NCBI RefSeq assembly: GCF_034480035.2
Contig: NZ_CP118753.2
Location: 705,001 to 769,000 of the forward strand
Origin: Methanosphaera sp. ISO3-F5
GTDB lineage: Archaea; Methanobacteriota; Methanobacteria; Methanobacteriales; Methanobacteriaceae
Direction of reading: 5' to 3'
DNA length: 64,000 nucleotides
Shown piece by piece: positions 36,953 through 46,187 of the stretch. Positions within the stretch are counted from its first letter, which is position 1. Each line of letters begins with the position of its first letter. The position numbers and the translations under genes were made by a program. Under the pieces are notes generated by a model. The model did no database searches. It saw nothing but the letters and a program-made list of their open reading frames with translations, and had not been told where the DNA came from.

Positions 36953-37849
36953 ATTATATTAGATTTATTAGATGGAAAAAATCCGGGATCCGAAGATTCA
37001 ATGGCATATAAATTCGAGACCAACGCCACGGAATTTGACATTATCTTCAAAATAACAGATATCAAGAAAAGATTTTTTCCACATGTGGGTATAACAGCAC
37101 GTGAAGGTATATCAGTAATGTACAGGTTAACAGGAACACAAAACTGGTGTAATATTGATTTTTTCTTCAAAAAACCAAGGGAAACAATAGACATGTCCTG
37201 CTATGTGGATGAAGGCGAAAACTATGAAATACTGATTTATGTACCGATTATTGCTAGAATCAGCCAGCTGGAAATAGAAGTACCTGAAGGTTCACATATA
37301 AGCAAAATAACAACACCCCCAAACAAGACAATGGTGGTTGTGGGGGGACCAACAAGTTACGGCATAGGATGTACAAGTGTTAAAAACATGTTCTCCAATA
37401 TACTGGAAAGAAAATATGATGCAGAGGTAAGCCACGTAACATACAATGAAAAAAACTACCTTGAATCAGTACTTGACTACTATAATAATGATTATCCTCT
37501 TATAGCAGATGTCGGAATAATCGAACTTGACCAGTTCAGACAGAACGAATCAGCAGTAGAGGAAATACTTCCCCAGCTGATATCAATAATGAAACAGAGA
37601 TGCAAATACCTGATAGGATGGTATGCAATACCCGAGTCAAAGGTATTCAAGAAAATCATAGCAAACAACACAATAAAGGATTATGTCTACAACAATGAAA
37701 TCCAGATTATAGACTTGTCATACATATATGATGAGGAACACAGGGACATGTGTGCATACAATGATTATTTCATTAATGACACTGGAAACATAATAATATA
37801 CAAGCAGCTGGACAAAACATTAAGGAGATTACCTCAATGGAATATTTAA
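36953..37849 (+). CDS. Inactive-looking SGNH-like protein, partner of the next gene
   Basis: About 298 aa if translation starts at ATT 36953, or 282 aa from ATG 37001. The longer form begins ILDLLDGKN, which aligns with MLLDLLKNKN at the start of the homologue at 45261 and is preceded by AGAGGTG, so I prefer it. A beta-rich half (FPHVGITAREGISVMYR) precedes an SGNH-like half with VVGGPTSYGIGCTSV, where the family would have GDS or GNS. Near the end stands YFINDTGNIIIYKQL, where the family would have DxxH. Pro replaces the nucleophile Ser in the alignment and the His is gone, so it is probably a pseudoenzyme. It overlaps the SGNH gene by 13 nt, exactly as in the pair at 45261/46175. A complex with that protein is inferred. 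Confidence 0.72.
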   Translation: MILDLLDGKNPGSEDSMAYKFETNATEFDIIFKITDIKKRFFPHVGITAREGISVMYRLTGTQNWCNIDFFFKKPRETIDMSCYVDEGENYEILIYVPIIARISQLEIEVPEGSHISKITTPPNKTMVVVGGPTSYGIGCTSVKNMFSNILERKYDAEVSHVTYNEKNYLESVLDYYNNDYPLIADVGIIELDQFRQNESAVEEILPQLISIMKQRCKYLIGWYAIPESKVFKKIIANNTIKDYVYNNEIQIIDLSYIYDEEHRDMCAYNDYFINDTGNIIIYKQLDKTLRRLPQWNI

Positions 37850-38895
37850 AATCAGTAAAAGATCCGTTAAAAAAGATTAATGACAAAAATTTCAAATATC
37901 TGAATCTCTTTAAATACCCGCCACTGGTATTCGGAACAAACAGATCCGATAAGGTAGATTTCTGCAAATACCCTAAAGAAGTACGGACTGAGATAATGAA
38001 ATTACATCCGAAAACAAAGTACCTGATGGAGTACCATAAGGCATCAACATGTGGGTGCCGTATTAGATTCAAGACAACATCAAGAAAACTGATATTCAGA
38101 ATAAAACTCAGAAGAGGATACAACTATAAGAACATGGTAATGTGGAACTCATCAGCATTAAGCATATACACAGTTGACAAAAAAGGAAAATATCACTATA
38201 AAACATTACTGACACCAAGTGCTGGAAAAAACTGCTTTGCAGAGGCAATAAGATTACCAGCGGACAGTTCGGTATGCATATTCCTGCCAAGCTATGATAC
38301 AATAGAGGAAATGTATATAGGTTTTGAAGAAAAGGCACGCATATTCCGGTTCAACTATCCTAAAGACAACAGATTACCTGTAATATTCTATGGGGGCAGT
38401 GCGGCACAGGGAGCATCAGCAACAAAAAGTTCAAACAGTTATCCCAATATTGTCAGCAGAAAATTAAACCGGGACATAATAAACTACTCAATTACAAGAT
38501 GTTGCAAGGCAACACCATCCATGGCAAAGATTATAGGTCAGACAGACTGTGACAGCATAGTAATCGATTACTCTAGGGATGCAAAAGATAAGAAGGAACT
38601 CATGGAAAGACATGAAAAATTCTATAAACAGATACGGCAGGCACACCCTGACAGGAAGATAATACTCCTCACAACAGCTTCATTCAACGGAAGCAAAAAA
38701 TATGAAGGATATGATGAAATCATACAGAAAACATACGAAAACGCATTGTCACGGGGAGAAAAAACACACCTAATAAACCAGAGAGAACTGTTTAAAAAAG
38801 AAGATTATGACATAATATCATTCAACAACGGATATTATACAGACTATGCAATGTTTAAACTTGCAGATAAGATTTGTGAAATAATAAATTCATAA
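37837..38895 (+). CDS. SGNH-family protein with altered catalytic block V
   Basis: A 352-aa homologue of the SGNH proteins at 7165 and 46175. The beta-rich first half (RIRFKTTSRKLIFRIKLRRG, MVMWNSSALSIYTV) is kept. Block I is FYGGSAAQGASATKSSNSYP near 185-204, so the nucleophile Ser is kept. Block V reads FNNGYYTDYAM instead of IDGCHYTDYGM, so both the Asp and the His of the catalytic set are replaced (Asn and Tyr). It may be inactive, or use another residue. AGGAGAT precedes the ATG. It overlaps the upstream gene by 13 nt and probably forms a complex with its product. No signal peptide is seen. Confidence 0.75.
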   Translation: MEYLKSVKDPLKKINDKNFKYLNLFKYPPLVFGTNRSDKVDFCKYPKEVRTEIMKLHPKTKYLMEYHKASTCGCRIRFKTTSRKLIFRIKLRRGYNYKNMVMWNSSALSIYTVDKKGKYHYKTLLTPSAGKNCFAEAIRLPADSSVCIFLPSYDTIEEMYIGFEEKARIFRFNYPKDNRLPVIFYGGSAAQGASATKSSNSYPNIVSRKLNRDIINYSITRCCKATPSMAKIIGQTDCDSIVIDYSRDAKDKKELMERHEKFYKQIRQAHPDRKIILLTTASFNGSKKYEGYDEIIQKTYENALSRGEKTHLINQRELFKKEDYDIISFNNGYYTDYAMFKLADKICEIINS

Positions 38896-38972
38896 ATCAA
38901 CACTATTTTTCAGATAATTTAATTAATAAATTATTTTAATAAGAATAAAAATTTTACAGGAATGATGATAAC

Positions 38973-40982
38973 TTGGATTTTGAAATAAGATATAAAGATG
39001 CAATGGCAAGAATAGGAACATTCGAAACACCACACGGTACTGTAACAACACCAAATCTCATGCCCGTGGTTCATCCAGGAAAACAAACTCTTGATGTAAA
39101 ACAATTCGGTGCAGAAATAGTAATAACAAACTCATATATAATATACAAAAATGAACACCTAAAAGAAAAAGCACTAAAAGATGGAGTACATTCTCTAATA
39201 GACTTTCCAGGAACAATAGAAACAGATTCAGGTTCATTCCAACTATCAGTATATGGTGACATAGACATAAACAATGAAGAAGTAATAAAATTCCAAGAAG
39301 CAATAGGAACAGATATAGGGACAAGCCTAGACATACCAACAGCACCATATGTTAAACGAGAAGAAGCAGAAGAAGACCTTAAAATCACAATAGAAAGAGC
39401 AGAAGAAGCATCAAAGGTACGGAAAAAATTACTATTAAACAGTGTAGTACAAGGATCAACATACCCTGACCTAAGAGAATACTGTGCAAAAGAAATATCA
39501 AAATACGATGCAGACATATATCCAATAGGAGCAGTAGTACCATTAATGGAAATGTACCGATATGCAGACTTAGTGGATGCAGTAATGTACTCTATGAGAG
39601 GACTACCAGAAAACAAGCCAAGACACCTGATGGGAGCAGGACATCCAATGGTATTTGCCCTAGCAGTAGCAATGGGATGTGACCTATTTGACAGTGCAGC
39701 ATACATACTATACGCAAACAAAGACAGGTTCATGATGCCCGATGGAACATTAAAACTTGAAAACCTCATAGAAATGCCATGCAGTTGCAGAGTATGCACA
39801 GAACACACACCAGACCAACTAAGACAAATGCCACAAGAACAAAGAGCAAAACTCATAGCAGAACACAACCTCCACATAAGCTTTGCAGAAATAAGAAGAA
39901 TCAGACAAGCAATTGTTGACGGCGAACTGATGAAACTAGTAGAAACAAGGTGCAGGTCCCATCCATTCCTATTAGACGGACTAAGAAGACTACAAGAATA
40001 TACAGATGATATGGAAAAACTAAACCCAAGCAGCAAAAAATCAGCATTCTTCTACACAGGATACGAATCACTATCAAGATCAGAAGTGCAAAGACACAAA
40101 GAAAAACTAGAAAATATAACCCCAAAAAACAAAAACCTCATCATACTACCAAGCACAAGCAAACCCTACTCAAAACATGCAAACAAGGAATACATCAAAA
40201 AATACACACCAAAAATACCAACATTCTACTCAAAAACAACAAACACAGACTACACAGAAAGTGACATAGTTATAGCTGATATACCATTCGGAATAATACC
40301 ATTAGGACTTGATGAATTCTATCCATTAGCACAAAACGAATCACCAACAAATACTGATGAAAACTCAAAAAAATACATACAACAAGCCATCAATGAATAC
40401 TCCCAAAAATATGAAAACATTCTCATACACAGAAAAGTAGTAGGAAAATATGACCTGACAGATTATAAATTAATCGAAGAAGAACTAAAACTGCCAGAAG
40501 CAAAAGTAACAGACTTTGACAGACTTAAAACAATCGCAGATTATCAATTTGGAAAAGGATCAGGAGATGCATTATTCGGGGACAATCCAGAAAAAATTAA
40601 AATAGAAAAAAGTAAAAAAACAGGTAAAATCAGGCATGTATACCAAGATGATGATATAATAGTGAATATGAGAGCAAATGATGGTTTCCTAATATTATCA
40701 GATCTTGGAGCAATCAGATTACATAAACATTTACCAAGTCCAAACTTAAGGGTAGTGGTATCAGAGGACTCTGAACCATATGCACTTAAAGGAAAATCAG
40801 TATTCAATAAATTCGTCATAGATTGTGATGAAAAAATAAGAAGAAATGATGAAGTACTAATAGTAAATAAGGATGATAAACTATTAGCATGTGGAAAATC
40901 ATTATTATCCAGTTATGAGATAAAAGACTTTAACACAGGTCAAGCAATAAAAACAAGAAAAATAAAAAAATTAACAGGGTAG
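38973..40982 (+). CDS. tgtA: Archaeosine tRNA-guanine(15) transglycosylase
   Basis: A 669-aa protein, the normal size for archaeal TGT. The enzyme exchanges guanine-15 in the D-loop of archaeal tRNAs for preQ0, the first step to archaeosine. The TIM-barrel catalytic domain carries FGAEIVITNSYIIYK, GTIETDSGSFQLS (Asp nucleophile region), and the zinc site CSCRVCTEH plus His near 270-300. Middle domains follow, and a C-terminal PUA domain (~595-669) with LRVVVSEDSEPYALKGKSVF. The start is TTG 38973, after GGAATGATGATAAC. First of a three-gene housekeeping operon (gaps of 6 and 7 nt). This gene is the firmest sign of an archaeal host. Confidence 0.96.
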   Translation: MDFEIRYKDAMARIGTFETPHGTVTTPNLMPVVHPGKQTLDVKQFGAEIVITNSYIIYKNEHLKEKALKDGVHSLIDFPGTIETDSGSFQLSVYGDIDINNEEVIKFQEAIGTDIGTSLDIPTAPYVKREEAEEDLKITIERAEEASKVRKKLLLNSVVQGSTYPDLREYCAKEISKYDADIYPIGAVVPLMEMYRYADLVDAVMYSMRGLPENKPRHLMGAGHPMVFALAVAMGCDLFDSAAYILYANKDRFMMPDGTLKLENLIEMPCSCRVCTEHTPDQLRQMPQEQRAKLIAEHNLHISFAEIRRIRQAIVDGELMKLVETRCRSHPFLLDGLRRLQEYTDDMEKLNPSSKKSAFFYTGYESLSRSEVQRHKEKLENITPKNKNLIILPSTSKPYSKHANKEYIKKYTPKIPTFYSKTTNTDYTESDIVIADIPFGIIPLGLDEFYPLAQNESPTNTDENSKKYIQQAINEYSQKYENILIHRKVVGKYDLTDYKLIEEELKLPEAKVTDFDRLKTIADYQFGKGSGDALFGDNPEKIKIEKSKKTGKIRHVYQDDDIIVNMRANDGFLILSDLGAIRLHKHLPSPNLRVVVSEDSEPYALKGKSVFNKFVIDCDEKIRRNDEVLIVNKDDKLLACGKSLLSSYEIKDFNTGQAIKTRKIKKLTG

Positions 40983-40988
40983 ATTATA

Positions 40989-41453
40989 ATGTCAGAAAAG
41001 AAAGAATTAAAAGTAAAATCAATCAAAAATGGAACAGTAATTGATCATATAAAACAGAACCGAGCATCAAACATACTAAGTATGCTTAACTTACCCGATG
41101 ATGAAACACCAGTTATGGTAGCAATAAATGTTGAATCATCAAATATGGGGAAAAAAGACATCATAAAAATTGAGGGCAGAGAACTCTCCGAAGAAGAAGT
41201 GGATAAACTAGTACTATTAGCACCAAAAGCATCAATAAACATCATAAGGAACTATGAAATAGTAAACAAGTTTAATCTACATTTATCCGATGAAATTGTA
41301 GATGTCGTCAAATGCTCAAACCCTAATTGTATTAGTAATTCAAATGAACCAATACAAGACAAGTTCTATGTACAATCAAAGGAACCTGTTATACTAAGAT
41401 GTCATTATTGTGAAAGAACAATGGACTATGAAGACATAGAATCACAATTCTAG
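40989..41453 (+). CDS. pyrI: Aspartate carbamoyltransferase regulatory chain
   Basis: A 154-aa protein of the expected length for PyrI, the regulatory subunit that binds nucleotides and joins PyrB trimers in pyrimidine synthesis. The N-terminal part has LKVKSIKNGTVIDHI and IKIEGRELSEEEVDKL. The C-terminal zinc domain has CSNPNC and CHYCERTM, giving the four Cys ligands (CxxxxC and CxxC). It begins 6 nt after tgtA. The catalytic subunit gene is not in the window. Confidence 0.95.
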   Translation: MSEKKELKVKSIKNGTVIDHIKQNRASNILSMLNLPDDETPVMVAINVESSNMGKKDIIKIEGRELSEEEVDKLVLLAPKASINIIRNYEIVNKFNLHLSDEIVDVVKCSNPNCISNSNEPIQDKFYVQSKEPVILRCHYCERTMDYEDIESQF

Positions 41454-41460
41454 GTGCAAC

Positions 41461-41868
41461 ATGAATATTATCAAAGAAGAAATAGTTATCAACACAAAAA
41501 AAGAAGTTGAATTAATTAACATAACATCAAAAATAAATGAAATAATATCTGAAAAAGATATACAAGATGGATTAGTAAATATTTCAACAAAACACACAAC
41601 AAGTGCTATAATAATTAATGAAGATGAATCAGGACTTAAAAAAGACATAATTAACTTGTATGAACAGATAATACCATTTGATGATTATTTTCATGATAAA
41701 ATTGATAATAATGCAAAAAGTCATCTAAAAGCATCCTTATCAACACCTAATCAAACATTACCCATAATCAATGGAAAAATAAGTCTAGGAGTATGGCAAA
41801 GTATTTTCTTTGTTGAATTTGATGGGCCAAGAAAAAGAAGAAAAATACTTATCACGATTATTGATTAA
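41461..41868 (+). CDS. YjbQ/UPF0047 family protein
   Basis: A 135-aa protein matching the small YjbQ (secondary thiamine-phosphate synthase) family in length and motifs: NISTKHTTSAIIINEDESGL near 41-60, KSHLKASL near 89, and GVWQSIFFVEFDGPRKRR near 112-129. Conserved His and Asp/Glu residues form the presumed active site. Bacterial relatives can replace thiamine-phosphate synthase weakly; the true archaeal role is not settled. AGGTG precedes the ATG, 7 nt after pyrI. Confidence 0.9.
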   Translation: MNIIKEEIVINTKKEVELINITSKINEIISEKDIQDGLVNISTKHTTSAIIINEDESGLKKDIINLYEQIIPFDDYFHDKIDNNAKSHLKASLSTPNQTLPIINGKISLGVWQSIFFVEFDGPRKRRKILITIID

Positions 41869-41899
41869 AATAGAAATAGTTAAGGAATAAAAAGTTTAA

Positions 41900-42559
41900 T
41901 TATTCCTTTTTAGCAACTATTCTTATTAATGTTGGGTCATCATCCTTATAAACAGATAGTCCATTACTTTCTAAAGCATAAACTATTGTTAATCCATGTT
42001 TTTTAAGCTTCTTTTTAGTATCTTCAAAATTAAGATATCTTCTATAATGTGTAGTAACATTTTCATTTTCACTAAGTTTTTCACCTTTTTTAAACATTGG
42101 ATCATTAATACTTCTAACTTCTAATAAAAACAATCCCTTCTTATTTAATTGACTTTCAATCCAATCAAAAACTTTCGCTTCACGTTCCTCTGTAATTGAA
42201 TGTAAAGTAAATCTTGAATAAACATAATCATAATTATTATCTTTTTTAAGGTTTGTAAAATCTCTAGTTTTAAATACTAAATTATCTGACCCATATTTCT
42301 GGTTAAGATAATTAATTTCGTCATCAATTTGATCAATAGCAGTAACATTAATATTTTTTTCTGCAAAAAATACACTATCCCTTCCATTTCCACAACCTAA
42401 CTCAATTAAACTTTTACCTTCTTTTAAAAAACCAATACTAAATTGAGCAAATGTTGATGCTTCTACAGGATTTGGATTATTTTTATAATATTCTTTCCAA
42501 AATGATTTAGTTTCCATAATATTAATATTTTTCAAGTACTTAATTATATATTTTTCCAT
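41900..42559 (-). CDS. Class I SAM-dependent methyltransferase
   Basis: About 219 aa. After a short leader comes SFWKEYYKNNPNP, then motif I LIELGCGNGRDSVFFAEKNI, the acidic end of strand 2 (VTAIDQID), and YVYSRFTLHSITEEREAKVF in the position of motifs II/III. This is a small Rossmann-fold methyltransferase of the Methyltransf_11/25 type. The substrate is unknown. Start: ATG 42559 lies about 25 nt after a TATA-like TTTTTAAATA, which suggests a leaderless mRNA. TTG 42577 and ATG 42516 are alternatives. It is divergent from the LicC-LicA gene, and its link to glycan work is unproven. Confidence 0.8.
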   Translation of the reverse strand: MEKYIIKYLKNINIMETKSFWKEYYKNNPNPVEASTFAQFSIGFLKEGKSLIELGCGNGRDSVFFAEKNINVTAIDQIDDEINYLNQKYGSDNLVFKTRDFTNLKKDNNYDYVYSRFTLHSITEEREAKVFDWIESQLNKKGLFLLEVRSINDPMFKKGEKLSENENVTTHYRRYLNFEDTKKKLKKHGLTIVYALESNGLSVYKDDDPTLIRIVAKKE

Positions 42560-42743
42560 GAATATTTGTTTTAACAACTATTTAAAAAATTAGGGGTAAG
42601 TAATTTAATAATCACACTTTTTCTATATTATTTTTATAATATTCTAATAAACTATTTTTATTAATTCTAATAAAATATTATTATAATAGATTATTATGGT
42701 AATTGTTTTAATCATAAAAAATAATATTTTATAGGGAGATATC

Positions 42744-44342
42744 ATGGAAAAAAATGCTATAATTATGGCTGCAGGTAAATCAGATAAATTTGCACCATTT
42801 AGTTACGAAAAACCAAAAGGACTGTTCATAGTTCGTGAAGAAATACTAATTGAAAGACAAATAGAACAACTACTGGAAGCAGGAGTTAATGAGATAATAG
42901 TAGTGATGGGATATATGAAAGAAAAGTTCTTCTACTTAGAACAGAAATATCCACAAGTAAAACTAATAGTAAACAACACTTATGGAAAGTATGGAAATAT
43001 TTACTCATTATATGTTGCACGTGAATATCTTAAAAACACTTATATATGTTATGCAGATCATTACTTTTTAAAAAATCCATTTTTAGAAGAAAATCCTGAC
43101 AATAAATCATACAGGTCCTGTGCTTTTTACAAAGGAAAATTCAAACAATTTTCCATATACTATTCTGATGCAGATATTATCACAGGTTGCTATCTTGGTG
43201 GTCATGATACAATGGCAATGGTAGGACCCGCATATGTAAATGAAAAATTTTCAAAATTATTTAGACAGTATTTGGAAGAGGAGATAAATAATTTTGGAAT
43301 AGCAAATATGTATTGGGAAGAATACTATTCTACCCATATTAAGGACTTGACATTATATATGAAAAAGTTTAATGTAGATGAACTTGTAGAATTCGATGAT
43401 ATTGATGATCTTAGACAATTTGATTCAGACTTTCTGTTAAATGTGGATTCAGAGATTATTGGAAATATTTGTAACACACTTGAATGTCATCCAAATGATA
43501 TAAAAGATATTGAAGTTATACAAGCTGGTTTAACAAATGTATCATTCAAATTTTCTATCAAAGGACATGAATATGTATATAGACATCCTGGAGGAACAGC
43601 AGATAATCTGATTGATAGAAGAACAGAGTATTATACTCAGTACAAGGCAAAAGAGTATGGTCTTGATAAATCATTAATATATATGGATAGAAGTGGATGG
43701 AAAATTTCTCATTTTATACAGAATATAGTACCATGTGACATATTGTCAAACAAAAAACAATTACAACAGGTTATGGATGCACTTCATAAAACACATGAAA
43801 TGCCATTATCTGAGGAAGCAAAGATATTTGATAATGTAGCAGAATCTAAAAGACTAATAACACAAGCATGTAAAACAAAAGGAAATTTATTCAAAGAATT
43901 TGAGGAATTATTTGCAAAAATTGACATGGTTGATAACTTTGTTAAACAAGAACGAGAAAAATATGGCATAGATTTAGTTGTAAGTCATCATGATGTTTAC
44001 GAACCAAATTTTATCTCAACAAAAGAAGGAGATTTCTATCTTATTGACTGGGAATATGCTGGAATAAACGATCCGATAAATGATGTGTGCAGTATATTCA
44101 CACGTTATGACTACTCTGATGAAACACGATTATACTTACTTGAAGCATATTATGGAAGAAAATTAACAAAACTAGAATATAGACATGCATTAGGTCAATC
44201 CATATTAAACGCATTATATTGGATTAGCTGGGGATTATTCAAGGGAAGTGTAGGTGAAGAAGATGGATTTTTCTTCTTAACCTCATATAGGTATATAGTT
44301 AACAATATTGATGAAGTAATAGCAAGTTACGAGGAGATTTAA
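42744..44342 (+). CDS. LicC-LicA fusion: phosphocholine-type cytidylyltransferase and choline-kinase-like protein
   Basis: A 532-aa fusion. Residues 1-~235 are a LicC-like nucleotidyltransferase: NAIIMAAGKSDKFAPFSYEK at 4-23, VVMGYMKEKF, and CYADHYFLKNPF with the metal-binding Asp. Residues ~245-532 are a LicA/choline-kinase domain: QAGLTNVSFKFSIKGHEYVY, VSHHDVYEPNF (catalytic Asp) and YLIDWEYAGINDP (metal site). In bacteria LicA phosphorylates choline and LicC makes CDP-choline for LicD. Here both activities are in one polypeptide, and three LicD-like genes lie in the window. Ethanolamine or another amino alcohol is possible. GGGAGATAT precedes the ATG. It overlaps the next gene by 1 nt. Confidence 0.88.
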   Translation: MEKNAIIMAAGKSDKFAPFSYEKPKGLFIVREEILIERQIEQLLEAGVNEIIVVMGYMKEKFFYLEQKYPQVKLIVNNTYGKYGNIYSLYVAREYLKNTYICYADHYFLKNPFLEENPDNKSYRSCAFYKGKFKQFSIYYSDADIITGCYLGGHDTMAMVGPAYVNEKFSKLFRQYLEEEINNFGIANMYWEEYYSTHIKDLTLYMKKFNVDELVEFDDIDDLRQFDSDFLLNVDSEIIGNICNTLECHPNDIKDIEVIQAGLTNVSFKFSIKGHEYVYRHPGGTADNLIDRRTEYYTQYKAKEYGLDKSLIYMDRSGWKISHFIQNIVPCDILSNKKQLQQVMDALHKTHEMPLSEEAKIFDNVAESKRLITQACKTKGNLFKEFEELFAKIDMVDNFVKQEREKYGIDLVVSHHDVYEPNFISTKEGDFYLIDWEYAGINDPINDVCSIFTRYDYSDETRLYLLEAYYGRKLTKLEYRHALGQSILNALYWISWGLFKGSVGEEDGFFFLTSYRYIVNNIDEVIASYEEI

Positions 44343-45055
44343 TGAATATTCCAATAATTTTAGCAGGGGGAGTAGGTTCAAGGGTAGGAGCAGATAGGCC
44401 AAAACAATTCATAGAAATACAAGGAAAGCCTGTTCTAGTATATACTATTGAAGCATTTCAAAATCATCCTGAAATAGATGCTATAGAAGTAGTATGTATC
44501 GAAAGCCATATTGAATACCTTAAAGAATTAGTGGAAAAATATGAACTTACTAAGGTAAAATGGATTACAAAAGGTGGAGAAGACTTTCAACACTCAGTAA
44601 TGAACGGAATTAATAATCTTAGGGATAAAATTGATGATGATGATATTGTAATGGTTCATTATGGTGCATCTCCCTTTGTAACAAGTGATGTGATAAGTGA
44701 TGCAATAAGAGTATGTGAAGAAAAAGGAAATTCATCACCAGCTATGTCATCAGTATTACTGCTTGGAAGTAATGATGGAGAAAAATCCACACAGTGGATT
44801 GACCGAGATAAAGTTGTAATATTCAATTCCCCTCAATGTTTCAAGTATTCCTATGTAAAAAGTTTATATGAAGAAGCAATAGAAACAGGGGCAATAGATA
44901 AGGTTGAACCACATACCACTACTTTGATGTTCTATTTGGGTCATGAGATATACTTATCAAAATCCAATCAATTAAATATTAAAATTACAACAAAAGAAGA
45001 TTTAGATTTATTTGATGCTTACGTTATGATGAAAAATTCATGTAAAAACTCATAA
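44342..45055 (+). CDS. TarI/IspD-like cytidylyltransferase
   Basis: A 237-aa protein of the IspD/TarI fold: IPIILAGGVGSRVGADRPKQ at 3-22 (CTP-binding loop), FIEIQGKPVLVYTIEAFQNH, and VMVHYGASPFVT near 101. Archaea make isoprenoids by mevalonate and do not need IspD, so a TarI-like role is more likely: making CDP-ribitol or another CDP-polyol for a teichoic-acid-like polymer. GAGGAGAT precedes the ATG, and its first base overlaps the LicC-LicA stop, so the two are coupled. It would supply the glycerophosphotransferase-type proteins nearby. The conserved His-Tyr-Gly (VHYGA) differs from the HDAARP of classical IspD, so the substrate may be unusual. Confidence 0.82.
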   Translation: MNIPIILAGGVGSRVGADRPKQFIEIQGKPVLVYTIEAFQNHPEIDAIEVVCIESHIEYLKELVEKYELTKVKWITKGGEDFQHSVMNGINNLRDKIDDDDIVMVHYGASPFVTSDVISDAIRVCEEKGNSSPAMSSVLLLGSNDGEKSTQWIDRDKVVIFNSPQCFKYSYVKSLYEEAIETGAIDKVEPHTTTLMFYLGHEIYLSKSNQLNIKITTKEDLDLFDAYVMMKNSCKNS

Positions 45056-45260
45056 TTTCTTTTTTTTAAAACAATTATCAAAATATATTAATAAAATAAG
45101 ATAAATTACGATTAATCTTATCGTATGGTTAAATTAATCTTTAATGAATGAAAAAAAAATTAAATATTTGAATAAAAAAATATTAATTATAATCTATAAT
45201 AATCATAAAAATAGTTTACTCCATTTAAGATAATGATAAATACATTGGACCAAGATAAAA

Positions 45261-46187
45261 ATGTTACTTGATTTACTAAAAAATAAAAATTCAGAAAAAA
45301 ATCATGAATATGATCAATCCATCTACAAAATCAAACTAAATTCCCCTGAATTCAGGATATCCTATGAAATAACAAAAATACAAAAAGGATACTATCCCCA
45401 AGTAGGAATAACAGCTAGACAAGGGATATTAATATTATACAAGTATCCTGATAATAACACATGGCATAACCTGGACAGTTACAGCAGAAGAAAGAACATA
45501 AACATCAATATGAAAACATATAACATTGACAAACATGTAAAAGACAATGAAACCTATGAACTAATGATAATAAGTCCAATACTCAGTCAACTAAAAACAT
45601 TAACAATAGAAGTACCCGAGGACAAAACAGTTCAACTAGACACAACTATATCAGATAAAAAAATAGTAGTAGCTGGTGGAATACACTCCTATGGGATAGG
45701 ATGCACAACAGTAGGACTAAAATTCTCAAACATTTTGTCACGAAACATGAATTTATCCATAATGGACTTAACATATAACAATAGGACAAGCTACCTTGAA
45801 AACATAAACAATTACTATGAAGAAAATCCATTAGCCTCAGATGCAAATGTTGGAATACTGGAATTAGACTATGCCTTACAAGACGATGAAATAGTAAATG
45901 AATACCTTAAAAATGTAGTAAATCATATGTTGAGACAATGTGACCATTTAATATGCTGGTACTGCCTACCAAAACAGAAATTATACAAACGAGCATTAAT
46001 ATTCGACAATTTAATGGAAGAGATTACAGAAAAGAAAATAACAATTCTTGACCTTTCATACATATATGATGAAGACCACGAAGACATGTGCACTGCCAGT
46101 ATGAACTTTATTAATGATGCAGCAAACGTATTAATATACAAAAAGCTTAAAGAGACAATAATGGAGGTAACAAAATGGAATATCTGA
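45261..46187 (+). CDS. Inactive-looking SGNH-like protein, partner of the next gene
   Basis: A 308-aa homologue of the proteins at 8228 and 36953. It begins MLLDLLKNKNSEK. The beta-rich half has YYPQVGITARQGILILYK. The SGNH-like half has VVAGGIHSYGIGCTTVGLKF, with Ile at the place of the nucleophile Ser. The end has FINDAANVLIYKKL, with no DxxH. The catalytic set therefore looks absent. It ends KWNI and overlaps the start of the SGNH gene by 13 nt in the same way as at 37837. The overlap TGGAATATCTGA is read in two frames. The ribosome binding site is weak. A 205-bp AT-rich gap separates it from the TarI-like gene, so it may have its own promoter. Confidence 0.75.
   Translation: MLLDLLKNKNSEKNHEYDQSIYKIKLNSPEFRISYEITKIQKGYYPQVGITARQGILILYKYPDNNTWHNLDSYSRRKNININMKTYNIDKHVKDNETYELMIISPILSQLKTLTIEVPEDKTVQLDTTISDKKIVVAGGIHSYGIGCTTVGLKFSNILSRNMNLSIMDLTYNNRTSYLENINNYYEENPLASDANVGILELDYALQDDEIVNEYLKNVVNHMLRQCDHLICWYCLPKQKLYKRALIFDNLMEEITEKKITILDLSYIYDEDHEDMCTASMNFINDAANVLIYKKLKETIMEVTKWNI

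Noticed and set aside
41900-42577. Methyltransferase as part of the glycan pathway
   Set aside because: It is divergent from the licC-licA gene and convergent with the housekeeping operon; nothing in its sequence points to a sugar or lipid substrate.
44342-45055. IspD of the MEP isoprenoid pathway
   Set aside because: The fold matches, but archaea of this type use mevalonate, and the coupled LicC-LicA gene and glycan context fit a TarI-like role better.
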